Assembly: GCF_900110245.1 (NCBI RefSeq)
Contig: NZ_FOCZ01000001.1
Location: forward strand, 186,001 to 250,000
Length of the DNA stretch: 64,000 bases
Source: Niastella yeongjuensis
GTDB lineage: Bacteria; Bacteroidota; Bacteroidia; Chitinophagales; Chitinophagaceae
Direction: 5' to 3'
Position 1 is the first letter of the stretch. The number at the start of each line of letters is the position of its first letter. A program made the position numbers and the translations under genes. This document shows positions 26,154-34,940 of the stretch, in pieces. The notes beneath the pieces are model-generated. The model worked only from the letters and a program-made list of their open reading frames with translations. It had not been told where the DNA came from and searched no databases.

Positions 26154-28958
26154 TTATTTACCGAAGGTGTATTTCAACGACAAAGTAGCGGTAGTACCAT
26201 ACCTGATCGTATTGATAACTCTGTCATCAGCAGCCTTATAATTGGTATTAGAAGCGGTTTTGTCGTATTTATAATACCAGGTAAAAGGTTGGGCCAGAAT
26301 GTCACTAACGGCAAGCTTTGCCTCCAGTTTGTTCTTCATTAACTTTTTGCTAACCTGGAAATCAACTACATCTCTTGGTTTCTCGTAAATGTTCATGGCG
26401 CCGCCATTCTGGGCTCTCAGGCGCAAACGGGGTCCAATGCGGTTATATAATACGTTTACTGAGAAGTCATCGGCAGGTGAAGTATAGTTCAGACCACCAT
26501 TGATGAGGTAAGGTGATTGACCCTGTAAAGGATTATCCAGTGCCACGGTGTCGATCTTAACCTTTCCTTTTATATAAGCTGCATTGGTATAAAATGTAAG
26601 CTGTTGGAAAAAGGCACCACCAATGAAATCCAATTTCTTTCTGATCTCGATTTCTGCTCCATAGGTAGTAGCATTTTTGGCATTCGCATAAGAGAACACA
26701 TCATTACCATTATTGATCTGCTCAATGGGATTGTTGAAATACTTATAGAACACACTGGCAGACAGGATCTCACCAGCGCCGGGGAACCACTCGTATCTCA
26801 GGTCAGCATTTGAGATCTTGCTCCTTTTCAATGTAGGTAAACCACGGATAGCTACGTTCAGATCATAATCATATACGCTATAATCAGCCAGCTCTCTGAA
26901 CTCAGGTCTGTTTACTGCCTGAGAACCGGCTACCCGGATGTTTGATTTGTTATTTACAGCGTAGGTAAACAGGAATGACGGCAATACATCTGTATTATCA
27001 TAAGTCTTTGTTTCCTTGTTACGTGCCGCTAATTCCTGGCGGTATTTTTCAACCCGAACACCCCAGGTTAATTTAATATTGTCTGTGAATTTATTATCCA
27101 GCATGGCATAACCTGCATTCAACAGGGCCTTACCGGTATAATCAGTTGAGTTGGTAGCAATATTTGCAACAACCAGGTTGTATTGGTCAATATTCTCAGG
27201 CGAGAAAAGTGTGCTATAGCTGGTTGATTTCGATTCATTGATTGTAACGCCCACATTATCCAGTGTAGCATAACCCAACGCATTTACTTCAACAGTACGG
27301 CTTCTGTAATTATCCATAGTACCCACCTTCAACTTCTGCACCTGGCCCAGCCAGTTAAATTGTTTGGTGGCATTGGCAGAAGCGCCGTAGATGTTTTCAC
27401 CAAGGAAAGAATATACCCGGCCGGCATTTCTGATCTCAGGTGAATTTTCGTTGTTCAGTTTTATCCAGTATTTAGATGCATCACCATCATCAGAGCGGAA
27501 AGCCAGGATACGTTGATCTGGTTGGTTTTTGTAGGTATAACCATAGGAACCATTCCAGTCGATTGTCCAGTCGCCGCCCAGTTTGTGTAACCCTTCAACC
27601 ACAGAGTTAACTAACCCGTTACCTGCAGCTTCGCTGTTATCACTTTTAATATAGAAAGGCTTTGAAGGGTCGTTTATCAGGTTTATTCCATCACGAATAC
27701 CGCTGGTTTTTATAAAGCTGTTGTTAAACAGGTTCTTTATTGAGATTTTACTTTTGCCATAAGAGTAGGTAACATTCAAAAGGGCTGTCAGATTATTCTT
27801 CTCATCATACACATCGGTATTATAATCATAATAATGGCTCCTTTGAATATCGTATTCATTTCTATCTCTTTCAGAAACAGCACGGCCATTACCATAACCC
27901 ACTGAATAAACATAACCCAGTTTATTGTTATTTTTTAAAATAGCCGTATTACCACCGGTATAATTTACGCTGATAGCAGGGATGCTTCTATAGGCAGCTT
28001 CATAACCAAATGTATTGGGGAACATTTTGGTAGTGGCGCTTTTAAATTGATTGTCGTAGCTGACAAAATTATATTTATGCCTGTAATAAGGAGCGGGGAT
28101 CAACCGGGAATCATCAAAGAAACCAACCTGGTCGTATTTACCATCGGGATAGCCTTTATAAAAATTCTTACCGGTAGTTAAAGAGTTATAGCCAATGTTC
28201 AAAGACAGCTCGCTCAGTTTATGAGAAGGATAGTCTTTAGTGATCACTTTAACAGCGCCACCGGCGAAATCGCCTGGCAGATCTGGCGTAGGTGATTTAT
28301 ATATCACCAGGTTATCTACTACTGAAGAAGGAATGATGTCAAATGCGAACGCCTTTTTATCGGCTTCTGTGCTGGGTAACACTGCATTGTTCAACATCGA
28401 CACATTGTAACGCTCACTTAAACCACGGATCACCACAAATTTATTATCCTGTACAGAGGCGCCGCTTACACGTTTTAATACTTCACCGGTATTTCTGTCG
28501 GGTGATTTTTTAATTACCTCTGCGGAGATCCCATCAGAGATAGAAGAGCTGTTCTTTTGTGTAAGGTATAAAGAAGAAAGATTTTCTTTACGGATGCTGG
28601 CCTTTACTTCCACACCAGCCAGGGCCTTCCCTTTTCTTTCCAATGTAATACTTACAGTAGCATCTAAACCAGTTACCTCAATATCACTTACTTCTTTATC
28701 GCTGTATCCAATACTACTTATAATAAGTGTGTATTTCTTGTTTTTTTGAACCGTTACAAAGAAACGGCCTTCCACATCGGTATAAATACCTTTCTTGTTA
28801 TCACCAGCCAAAACAACGGAAGCGCCTACCAATGGAGTACCATTTTCGGCATCGACTACTTTACCTGAAATTTTACCGGTTGTTGTTGTTGCAGTTTGTG
28901 CAAATGTTGCCAGCGAAACAACCAGGGCCAACAGGGTAAATAAGAACTTTTTGCTCAC
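26154..28958 (-). CDS. TonB-dependent receptor, probably phosphate-related
   Basis: The 934-residue outer-membrane receptor begins with a signal peptide (VSKKFLFTLLALVVSLATFA). A carboxypeptidase-regulatory-like domain follows (KISGKVVDAENGTPLVGASV), then a plug domain (RNTGEVLKRVSGASVQDN, FVVIRGLSERYN) and a beta-barrel ending in TATLSLKYTFGK. I chose GTG 28958 as start. The in-frame TTG at 28982 coincides with the TTG of a perfect -7 element (28980-28987) and so lies outside the transcript. The gene is followed by a lipoprotein partner and preceded by an 11-bp-spaced box array. The cargo is inferred from context only. Confidence 0.92.
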   Translation of the reverse strand: MSKKFLFTLLALVVSLATFAQTATTTTGKISGKVVDAENGTPLVGASVVLAGDNKKGIYTDVEGRFFVTVQKNKKYTLIISSIGYSDKEVSDIEVTGLDATVSITLERKGKALAGVEVKASIRKENLSSLYLTQKNSSSISDGISAEVIKKSPDRNTGEVLKRVSGASVQDNKFVVIRGLSERYNVSMLNNAVLPSTEADKKAFAFDIIPSSVVDNLVIYKSPTPDLPGDFAGGAVKVITKDYPSHKLSELSLNIGYNSLTTGKNFYKGYPDGKYDQVGFFDDSRLIPAPYYRHKYNFVSYDNQFKSATTKMFPNTFGYEAAYRSIPAISVNYTGGNTAILKNNNKLGYVYSVGYGNGRAVSERDRNEYDIQRSHYYDYNTDVYDEKNNLTALLNVTYSYGKSKISIKNLFNNSFIKTSGIRDGINLINDPSKPFYIKSDNSEAAGNGLVNSVVEGLHKLGGDWTIDWNGSYGYTYKNQPDQRILAFRSDDGDASKYWIKLNNENSPEIRNAGRVYSFLGENIYGASANATKQFNWLGQVQKLKVGTMDNYRSRTVEVNALGYATLDNVGVTINESKSTSYSTLFSPENIDQYNLVVANIATNSTDYTGKALLNAGYAMLDNKFTDNIKLTWGVRVEKYRQELAARNKETKTYDNTDVLPSFLFTYAVNNKSNIRVAGSQAVNRPEFRELADYSVYDYDLNVAIRGLPTLKRSKISNADLRYEWFPGAGEILSASVFYKYFNNPIEQINNGNDVFSYANAKNATTYGAEIEIRKKLDFIGGAFFQQLTFYTNAAYIKGKVKIDTVALDNPLQGQSPYLINGGLNYTSPADDFSVNVLYNRIGPRLRLRAQNGGAMNIYEKPRDVVDFQVSKKLMKNKLEAKLAVSDILAQPFTWYYKYDKTASNTNYKAADDRVINTIRYGTTATLSLKYTFGK

Positions 28959-28979
28959 GAAAAACAGTTTTATTTGCGG

Positions 28980-29036
28980 CAAAAGTATCTGTAGGGTGTT
29001 ATCGCTATGTTACCCGTGTGTTAAGGAATTATTAAC
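28980..29036 (-). promoter_or_regulatory. TonB-receptor promoter with four Pho-box-like repeats
   Basis: Read on the plus strand, TTATC (28999), TTACC (29010), TTAAG (29021) and TTAAC (29032) are spaced exactly 11 bases apart. TTAAGGAATT begins at 29021. On the minus strand a perfect -7 element, TACTTTTG, covers 28987-28980, right after the array, and there is no -33 TTG. This is the layout of an activator-dependent promoter. Further TTAAG words occur at 29057 and 29071, with TTACG at 29082. Confidence 0.65.
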
Positions 29037-29199
29037 TGACCCCGATCAATCGCCTCTTAAGGGCCCAATGTTAAGGGAAGGTTACGCGAACGCTACGCCA
29101 GTATTACGGTAATATTAATTCGCTCCATTGAAGCAGCATTTATAAAAAACTGGCACAATTATGATTGCAAAAAATTCTAATTGACTGGTTTTACGAATA

Positions 29200-30501
29200 T
29201 TAAAACCTGAATTGAAGTCGTGTGGTAAACACATTGTCCTTTACATCACCTGTATAACCGGCTAAAGAAGTGTTTTCATTTCGTACAAAATCATACCACA
29301 GCATCAGCCGAACATTTTCATTGATGGAATAATTATAGCCTACACTTACCGTGGTATATTTAATATTGGTAGCATTAATATTATTTCCGTTCTGGCCAAT
29401 CTCGGCACCTTTCACTTCCGTATTGGGATCATACCAGTCGAATTTAATACCCAACTGATGCTGGCTATTCACAATATTTTGCAGCAGGTAAGCAAAGGCG
29501 CCATCAAATTTGCGAACGTAGTAAGGTTCCGTTAATAAGGTGGGAGGTGTTTCGGTGGTACTGGCCGACGCAGTTTGTGTACCCCGCCAGTATTCAAGCC
29601 GCAATTCGGTAGCCCCGTAGGGATGTTTCCATTTTAACTGCATATCGGCCCCATAATATTTGCGCGGGGCTTTACGGCCAAAATTGCCATCAGCGGAATC
29701 TACCACAAACAGTTTACCTGCCCCGTCGGTAGTCATTTCGTAAGTATACTTTGTATTCTGGAACAACCCGCCATTGAAGTAGGAAAGACCTCCTGAGATA
29801 AATAAGAATTTAGAAAGCGGATATGGCTTCCAGGAAGCGCGGGCAATAAAATCTTTAAAGGAATCGTATTCCTGGGTGGCGTTCAATCCCTGGCCATTAA
29901 AAAAACCCGCGTCTACCTTTAGATAATGTAAGGGATGATCGGGGCGGCGCGGTTCAAAAGAAACCATTGCACCCAGGTCGCGTTCCACCTTCATTAAGGT
30001 TTGCGACATTCGCCCCCGCTCCAGCGATTCCCGGTCGGCAGAACCCAGATTTACCTCATAGCCGAATGGCCGGGCAAACATACCGGTGGTGAGCTGAAAC
30101 AACTGCCATTTATTTTCAAAAACACGGCCCCAGAAATCACGGATAAATACGCCACGTTCACTGCCATCAAATTGGAAAACAAAATACAAAGAGATCTGAT
30201 CCCGTGGATTCATGTGGGCGTAATCGAACCGGAGGCGGCCCCGTCGAATGGTAAACCGGCTGTTTGAATTCGGCGCAAAATCACCACCGCTAAAGCTATG
30301 CGCCCCCTTTTCCTGCGCTACCTGAAACTGGGGTTGAATATACCCGGTAATATAAATGTGATCGAACTTCTTATATAATTGTAAAATGCCTTTTCCCACA
30401 CTGGTAGTGGTATCTATCATATCGGTCAAAAACTGGGCATGTGAAACCAGGGAAACAGCCAGGAAGAATAAAACAACAAGAAGCTTGCGGTAAAATAACA
30501 T
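29200..30501 (-). CDS. Phosphate-selective porin O/P family protein
   Basis: The 433-residue protein from ATG 30501 has a signal peptide (MLFYRKLLVVLFFLAVSLVS, cleavage after HAQ). A beta-barrel of OprO/OprP type follows: ITGYIQPQFQVAQEK, FTIRRGRLRFDYAHMN, YFVFQFDGSERGVFIRDFWG and a C-terminal TTRLQFRF that ends in Phe. The family forms outer-membrane channels, in some cases phosphate-selective. A TTG at 30558 is in frame, but the signal peptide fits the ATG at 30501. It is divergent from the DUF47-Pit pair and carries its own TTAAG box array, which supports a phosphate role. Confidence 0.86.
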   Translation of the reverse strand: MLFYRKLLVVLFFLAVSLVSHAQFLTDMIDTTTSVGKGILQLYKKFDHIYITGYIQPQFQVAQEKGAHSFSGGDFAPNSNSRFTIRRGRLRFDYAHMNPRDQISLYFVFQFDGSERGVFIRDFWGRVFENKWQLFQLTTGMFARPFGYEVNLGSADRESLERGRMSQTLMKVERDLGAMVSFEPRRPDHPLHYLKVDAGFFNGQGLNATQEYDSFKDFIARASWKPYPLSKFLFISGGLSYFNGGLFQNTKYTYEMTTDGAGKLFVVDSADGNFGRKAPRKYYGADMQLKWKHPYGATELRLEYWRGTQTASASTTETPPTLLTEPYYVRKFDGAFAYLLQNIVNSQHQLGIKFDWYDPNTEVKGAEIGQNGNNINATNIKYTTVSVGYNYSINENVRLMLWYDFVRNENTSLAGYTGDVKDNVFTTRLQFRF

Positions 30502-30545
30502 TACCGGAATACGTACAGGTCCCATTAAGCAGTTTTTTGCGGGCC

Positions 30546-30588
30546 CAATATTAAGCAATTATTACCTCAATGTTAAGAATGTTTTAAG
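30546..30588 (-). promoter_or_regulatory. Porin promoter with four TTAAG-type repeats
   Basis: TTAAG (30551), TTACC (30562), TTAAG (30573) and TTAAG (30584), read on the plus strand, are spaced exactly 11 bases apart. TTAAGCAATT starts at 30551. A near-consensus -7 (TAATATTG, minus strand, 30553-30546) overlaps the last box. The flank GGGCCCAATA next to TTAAG is also present at the TonB receptor (29061). Confidence 0.6.
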
Positions 30589-30790
30589 CTGCATACACTT
30601 CATCATTCAAAAAGTTTAACCGCGTTTATTTATATAAATAATGTTCAAAGCTGGAATAATATTTTATTAAGAAATAACAGGTTAAGCAGTGCCTGTACGT
30701 CTTAAGTAGTTATCAGCCAATGATTAAGATTATTTTTATCAATTGCAAATCAATTAGTTAAACACGCAACTAGAGCTACTCCGATTAATA

Positions 30791-30860
30791 TTATCTTTGT
30801 GTTAAGTAATTATTACCGAGGCACCCTTTTTTTTATCCTATTGTATTAGTTCTATTTTTG
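30791..30860 (+). promoter_or_regulatory. DUF47-Pit promoter with three Pho-box-like repeats
   Basis: TTATC (30791), TTAAG (30802) and TTACC (30813) are spaced exactly 11 bases apart and include TTAAGTAATT. A perfect -7 element, TATTTTTG, lies at 30853-30860, 19 bases before the ATG at 30879. No -33 TTG is found at the normal distance. Confidence 0.65.
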
Positions 30861-30878
30861 CGACAAATTTTTAGGTAA

Positions 30879-31526
30879 ATGGGCTTAAACTCTATAATGA
30901 AGATTTTCATGCCGAAGGATAGGATATTCTATTCCTTGTTTGAACAGGTGGCCCACACTGTGGCTAAAATGGGTAAAGTAATGAAAGAGGTGGTTACAGA
31001 ACCTGATTTCGACAAAAGGGCGGCGTTGATTTCCCAGATCGAGGACCTGGAGCATGTGAACGACGATTATACCCATAAGATCTTTACTGAACTCGGCAGA
31101 AACTTCATCACTCCCTTCGACCGGGAAGACATTCACTACCTGGCCAGCGCCCTGGATGATATTGCTGATTATATTTTCGCTTCGGCTAAAAAAATCAACT
31201 TCTACAAAGTAAACCCCAACGATCAGGGCATTCAGAAAATGGCCGATCTGATTGATCAGGGTTGCGAGCAAATAAAAAATGCGGTACTTCAATTGCGCGA
31301 TATGCGTGATATGCGCCAGATCACCGATGCGCTGGTTAAAGTAAACAGCATCGAAAATCAGGCGGATGATATTTTCGATTTAAGCATCGACCGGTTATTC
31401 GAAACAGAACCCGATGCCAAAGAGGTAATCAAAAAACGGGAAATTTACCAGGTTATGGAAATTGTAACCGATAAATGCGAAGATGCCGGTAACGTTATTG
31501 AATCTATCATTATTAAATACGCGTAA
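30879..31526 (+). CDS. DUF47 (PhoU-like) protein
   Basis: The 215-residue all-helical cytoplasmic protein belongs to the TIGR00153/DUF47 family, which is related to PhoU and usually encoded next to a Pit phosphate carrier. Recognisable stretches are ITPFDREDIHYLASALDDIAD and the C-terminal VMEIVTDKCEDAGNVIE (written here in part). It probably restrains or tunes the Pit transporter. It lies 35 bases upstream of the Pit gene under one promoter with TTAAG-type boxes. Confidence 0.92.
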   Translation: MGLNSIMKIFMPKDRIFYSLFEQVAHTVAKMGKVMKEVVTEPDFDKRAALISQIEDLEHVNDDYTHKIFTELGRNFITPFDREDIHYLASALDDIADYIFASAKKINFYKVNPNDQGIQKMADLIDQGCEQIKNAVLQLRDMRDMRQITDALVKVNSIENQADDIFDLSIDRLFETEPDAKEVIKKREIYQVMEIVTDKCEDAGNVIESIIIKYA

Positions 31527-31561
31527 CAGACAGGAACTGTTTTTTACCTAACCGTTGCCGC

Positions 31562-32632
31562 ATGCTTACATTATTAGTTGTTATCATTATACTCGGGCTT
31601 GGCTTCGATTTGATCAATGGTTTCCATGACGCAGCCAACTCCATAGCTACAGTTGTTTCTACCAAGGTACTCACTCCTTTTCAGGCAGTAGTTTGGGCGG
31701 CCATGTTCAACTTCATAGCCTACTGGATCTTTGACCTGAAAGTGGCCAACACCGTTGCCAAAACCGTACATGCCGATTCCATTAACTTATATGTAATTAT
31801 GGCTGGCCTTATAGCCGCCATTTTCTGGAACCTGCTTACCTGGTGGTTTGGTATTCCTTCCAGTTCATCGCATACCCTCATTGGTGGTTTTGCCGGTGCT
31901 GCTGTAGCGCATGCGCACAGCTTCAGCGTAATTAACCAGGGTACTATCTTTAATATCATGCTGTTCATTGTATTGGCCCCTTTCATTGGTATGATAGTGG
32001 CATTTATAATAACGGTCATAATAGTCAACCTCTGTCGAAAGGCCAATCCCTACCAGGCAGATAAATGGTTCCGCCGTTTACAGTTACTTTCTTCCGCCGC
32101 CTTCAGTTTAGGACACGGCGGCAGCGACTCCCAAAAGGTTATCGGTATCATTACTGCCTCCATGGTGGTATTTGGCGCATGGTGCGTTAAAAATGGAATG
32201 CCTGTACCTCATTGGGCGCATATCCAGGAAGTGGTAGATGCGCATGGCAAATCAAGTTATGCTCATGTACCCCAATGGATCCCCATTACGTGTTACCTGT
32301 GTATAGGTTTTGGTACCATGATGGGCGGCTGGCGTATTATTAAAACCATGGGAACAAAGATCACTAAGGTGACTCCACTTGAAGGAGTAGCTGCCGAAAC
32401 AGCCGGCGCTATTACACTCTATGGTGTTTCACAGGGATTGGGTGTACCCGTGAGTACCACGCATACCATCGTAGGCTCCATTATGGGTGTGGGTATGACC
32501 AAACGTTTATCAGCTGTACGCTGGGGTGTATCCATCAACCTGCTTTGGGCATGGATCCTCACCATTCCGGTTAGCGGTCTGTTGGCAGCCCTTGTATATT
32601 ATATCCTGAAGCTCATCGATCCCGCAGCTTAA
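31562..32632 (+). CDS. Inorganic phosphate transporter, Pit family
   Basis: The 356-residue inner-membrane carrier shows the two inverted Pit signatures: DLINGFHDAANSIATVVSTK near the N-terminus and GVPVSTTHTIVGSIMGVG near the C-terminus. It also has the SSSSHTLIGGFAGA stretch. About ten membrane helices are visible. It imports metal-phosphate with protons. It is co-transcribed with the DUF47 protein. A long inverted micro-repeat array follows its stop codon. Confidence 0.94.
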   Translation: MLTLLVVIIILGLGFDLINGFHDAANSIATVVSTKVLTPFQAVVWAAMFNFIAYWIFDLKVANTVAKTVHADSINLYVIMAGLIAAIFWNLLTWWFGIPSSSSHTLIGGFAGAAVAHAHSFSVINQGTIFNIMLFIVLAPFIGMIVAFIITVIIVNLCRKANPYQADKWFRRLQLLSSAAFSLGHGGSDSQKVIGIITASMVVFGAWCVKNGMPVPHWAHIQEVVDAHGKSSYAHVPQWIPITCYLCIGFGTMMGGWRIIKTMGTKITKVTPLEGVAAETAGAITLYGVSQGLGVPVSTTHTIVGSIMGVGMTKRLSAVRWGVSINLLWAWILTIPVSGLLAALVYYILKLIDPAA

Positions 32633-32640
32633 TATATTGA

Positions 32641-32733
32641 AGTAAGAAGTAGGAAGTATGATGTAAGAAATTCCTGAAATTCGATCATACCTCCTACTTC
32701 GTACCTCCTACGTCATACTTCTTACCTCCTGCC
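32641..32733. repeat. Inverted pair of 7-bp arrays (AGTADGA / TCNTACY)
   Basis: Four 7-bp units of AGTADGA type (32641-32668) are followed after 16 bases by seven units of TCNTACY type (32685-32733). The second set is the reverse complement of the first in type, so the transcript can fold into a long hairpin right after the Pit gene. Confidence 0.88.
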
Positions 32734-32764
32734 TTTACTGCCTCCTGTTCTTCCGTGTCTATTG

Positions 32765-32834
32765 GTTTACTAGTCAACTTGTCAACCAATTCCCCACTTC
32801 CTTTTTGTATTCCAACCGTTTCTTCCTACTTTGG
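32765..32834 (+). promoter_or_regulatory. 8-bp array and promoter upstream of rfbA
   Basis: Three 8-bp units (GTTTACTA, GTCAACTT, GTCAACCA) lie at 32765-32788. TTTG (32804-32807) and TACTTTGG (32827-32834), separated by 19 bases, fit the Bacteroidota -33/-7 layout with one mismatch in the -7 box. Confidence 0.5.
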
Positions 32835-32898
32835 CATAATTTACGCAGCCTTACAACCTTAACGTTGTATAGTATTTCAATAAAAATCAGTTGCAGGA

Positions 32899-33765
32899 AT
32901 GAAAGGAATTATTTTAGCCGGGGGATCAGGCACACGATTGCACCCAATCACCTATGCGATCAGTAAGCAGATCATGCCTATATATGACAAGCCAATGATC
33001 TATTACCCATTATCAACGTTGATGCTTGCCGGCATCCGGGATATCCTGATCATTTCCACCCCCCACGACCTTCCCCAGTTTAAAAGACTTTTGGGCGATG
33101 GCTCAAGGCTGGGTTTAAACTTCACTTATGCCGAACAGGCCGTACCCAACGGACTGGCACAGGCCTTTGTAATTGGCGCCGATTTTATTGGGAATGACAA
33201 TGTAGCGCTGGTACTGGGCGATAATATTTTCTACGGTTCAGGCCTGGGCGAACAACTGTCGAAGAATAATAAACCCGATGGTGGCATTGTATATGCTTAT
33301 CACGTTAGCGATCCCGAGCGGTATGGTGTGGTTGAATTTGATAAAAGCAACAAAGTTATTTCCATAGAAGAAAAACCAGCAACCCCTAAAAGCAGTTATG
33401 CGGTACCCGGTCTGTATTTCTATGATAATGAAGTAGTAGCCATTGCCCGCGATCTGCAGCCAAGCCCCCGGGGTGAATATGAAATCACAGATGTAAATAA
33501 AGAATATCTTCGCAGGGGGAAATTAAAAGTTTCCATTCTTGACCGTGGTACTGCCTGGTTAGATACGGGTACTTTTGACTCCCTGATGCAAGCTTCTCAA
33601 TTTGTTCAGGTTATTGAACAAAGACAGGGCATAAAAATCGCTTGTATTGAAGAAATTGCTTACCGCAAAGGTTTTATCACAAAAGAACAGCTGATTTCCG
33701 TGGCTCAACCCTTGCTTAAGAGTGGATACGGCCAATATCTTATGAATGTTTTGAAAGAAAGCTAA
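32899..33765 (+). CDS. rfbA: Glucose-1-phosphate thymidylyltransferase
   Basis: The 288-residue enzyme makes dTDP-glucose from glucose-1-phosphate and dTTP, the first step to dTDP-rhamnose and other deoxysugars. It begins [19 protein letters not shown] with the nucleotidyl-transfer loop and carries [18 protein letters not shown] and [10 protein letters not shown], all standard for RmlA. Length is normal. rfbB, rfbC and rfbD are not in the window; the next gene is a UDP-glucose epimerase, 20 bases away. The pair supplies activated sugars for surface glycans. Confidence 0.96.
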   Translation: MKGIILAGGSGTRLHPITYAISKQIMPIYDKPMIYYPLSTLMLAGIRDILIISTPHDLPQFKRLLGDGSRLGLNFTYAEQAVPNGLAQAFVIGADFIGNDNVALVLGDNIFYGSGLGEQLSKNNKPDGGIVYAYHVSDPERYGVVEFDKSNKVISIEEKPATPKSSYAVPGLYFYDNEVVAIARDLQPSPRGEYEITDVNKEYLRRGKLKVSILDRGTAWLDTGTFDSLMQASQFVQVIEQRQGIKIACIEEIAYRKGFITKEQLISVAQPLLKSGYGQYLMNVLKES

Positions 33766-33785
33766 TCTTAAAATAAAACGATATA

Positions 33786-34841
33786 ATGAGCAAAATTCTG
33801 GTTACAGGCGGATGTGGTTATATTGGATCTCACACCATTGTTGACCTTATTGAAAACGGCTTCGAAGTAATTTCAGTCGATGATAACTCCCGGTCAACAC
33901 CCCGCATTTTAGAAGGCATTGAAAAAATTACCGGTAAAAAGGTAAAAAATTATAAGGTAGACCTGTGCGACTTTGACGACACTTATGCAATTTTTCAGGA
34001 AAATACCGACATAAGCGGCATTATTCATTTCGCTGCTTATAAAGCAGTGGGCGAATCAGTAGAGCAGCCATTGCTGTATTTCGAAAACAATATGTTTTCA
34101 TTGATCAATTTGCTGAAATGTGTTGCTGAGTTCAATATTCCCCATTTTGTATTTTCTTCCTCCTGTACAGTATATGGTAATCCCGATAAAATACCTGTAA
34201 CGGAAGCAACACCACCCAAACCGGCCGAATCGCCATATGGGTATACCAAACAAATGGGAGAACAGATCATCAATGAATTTTCAAAAGCAAATTCTACCAA
34301 ATGCATCCTGTTGCGTTATTTTAACCCGGTAGGCGCCCACCCCTCTATTTTGATTGGTGAGCTGCCCATTGGCCGCCCGGCTAACCTGGTTCCCGCTATT
34401 ACGCAAACAGCTATCGGCAAAATTCCTGTAATGCAGGTGCATGGCGACGATTACCCAACCCGCGACGGTTCCTGCATTCGAGATTACATACATGTAAGCG
34501 ATATTGCCCATGCGCATACGCTTTCCATCCAATACTTACTGGATGAAAAAGGCACCCAGCGCTGCGAAGTATTCAACCTGGGTTCAGGCAATGGCGTAAC
34601 CGTACTGGAAGCCATTACAGCCTTTGAAAAAGTGAGCAATGTAAAACTCAATTACATAATTGGTCCACGCCGCTCTGGTGACGTTATTGCCATTTACGCC
34701 AATAACGACCATGCGCGCACCGCACTGGGATGGGAAACAAAATACTCACTGGATGACATGATGGCCACTGCCTGGAAATGGGAGCAACGCCTGAAAGCCG
34801 ATGCCAGCTTTTATCAAAGCAAACCAGCCGATCTGAACTAA
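33786..34841 (+). CDS. galE: UDP-glucose 4-epimerase
   Basis: The 351-residue short-chain dehydrogenase-type enzyme interconverts UDP-glucose and UDP-galactose. It has the NAD-binding GGCGYIGSHT at the N-terminus, the catalytic YxxxK in SPYGYTKQ with the upstream FSSSCTVYG, and the substrate stretch LRYFNPVGAHPS. It lies in an operon with rfbA and ends at a strong terminator. Confidence 0.94.
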   Translation: MSKILVTGGCGYIGSHTIVDLIENGFEVISVDDNSRSTPRILEGIEKITGKKVKNYKVDLCDFDDTYAIFQENTDISGIIHFAAYKAVGESVEQPLLYFENNMFSLINLLKCVAEFNIPHFVFSSSCTVYGNPDKIPVTEATPPKPAESPYGYTKQMGEQIINEFSKANSTKCILLRYFNPVGAHPSILIGELPIGRPANLVPAITQTAIGKIPVMQVHGDDYPTRDGSCIRDYIHVSDIAHAHTLSIQYLLDEKGTQRCEVFNLGSGNGVTVLEAITAFEKVSNVKLNYIIGPRRSGDVIAIYANNDHARTALGWETKYSLDDMMATAWKWEQRLKADASFYQSKPADLN

Positions 34842-34859
34842 TGTTAGTTTAAATACGTC

Positions 34860-34909
34860 AAATGGCTCAGTGGCAATGATTATAAAAGCCCTGAGCCATT
34901 TGCTTTTTT
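34860..34909 (+). terminator. Terminator after galE
   Basis: AAATGGCTCAG / CTGAGCCATTT with a following run of T closes the rfbA-galE unit. Confidence 0.88.
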
Positions 34910-34940
34910 TTACCTTACTTTGCACCACCAAATTTTAATC

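Noticed and set aside
30502-30558. Longer porin reading frame from TTG 30558
   Set aside because: The extra 19 residues precede a complete signal peptide and overlap the box array and likely promoter.
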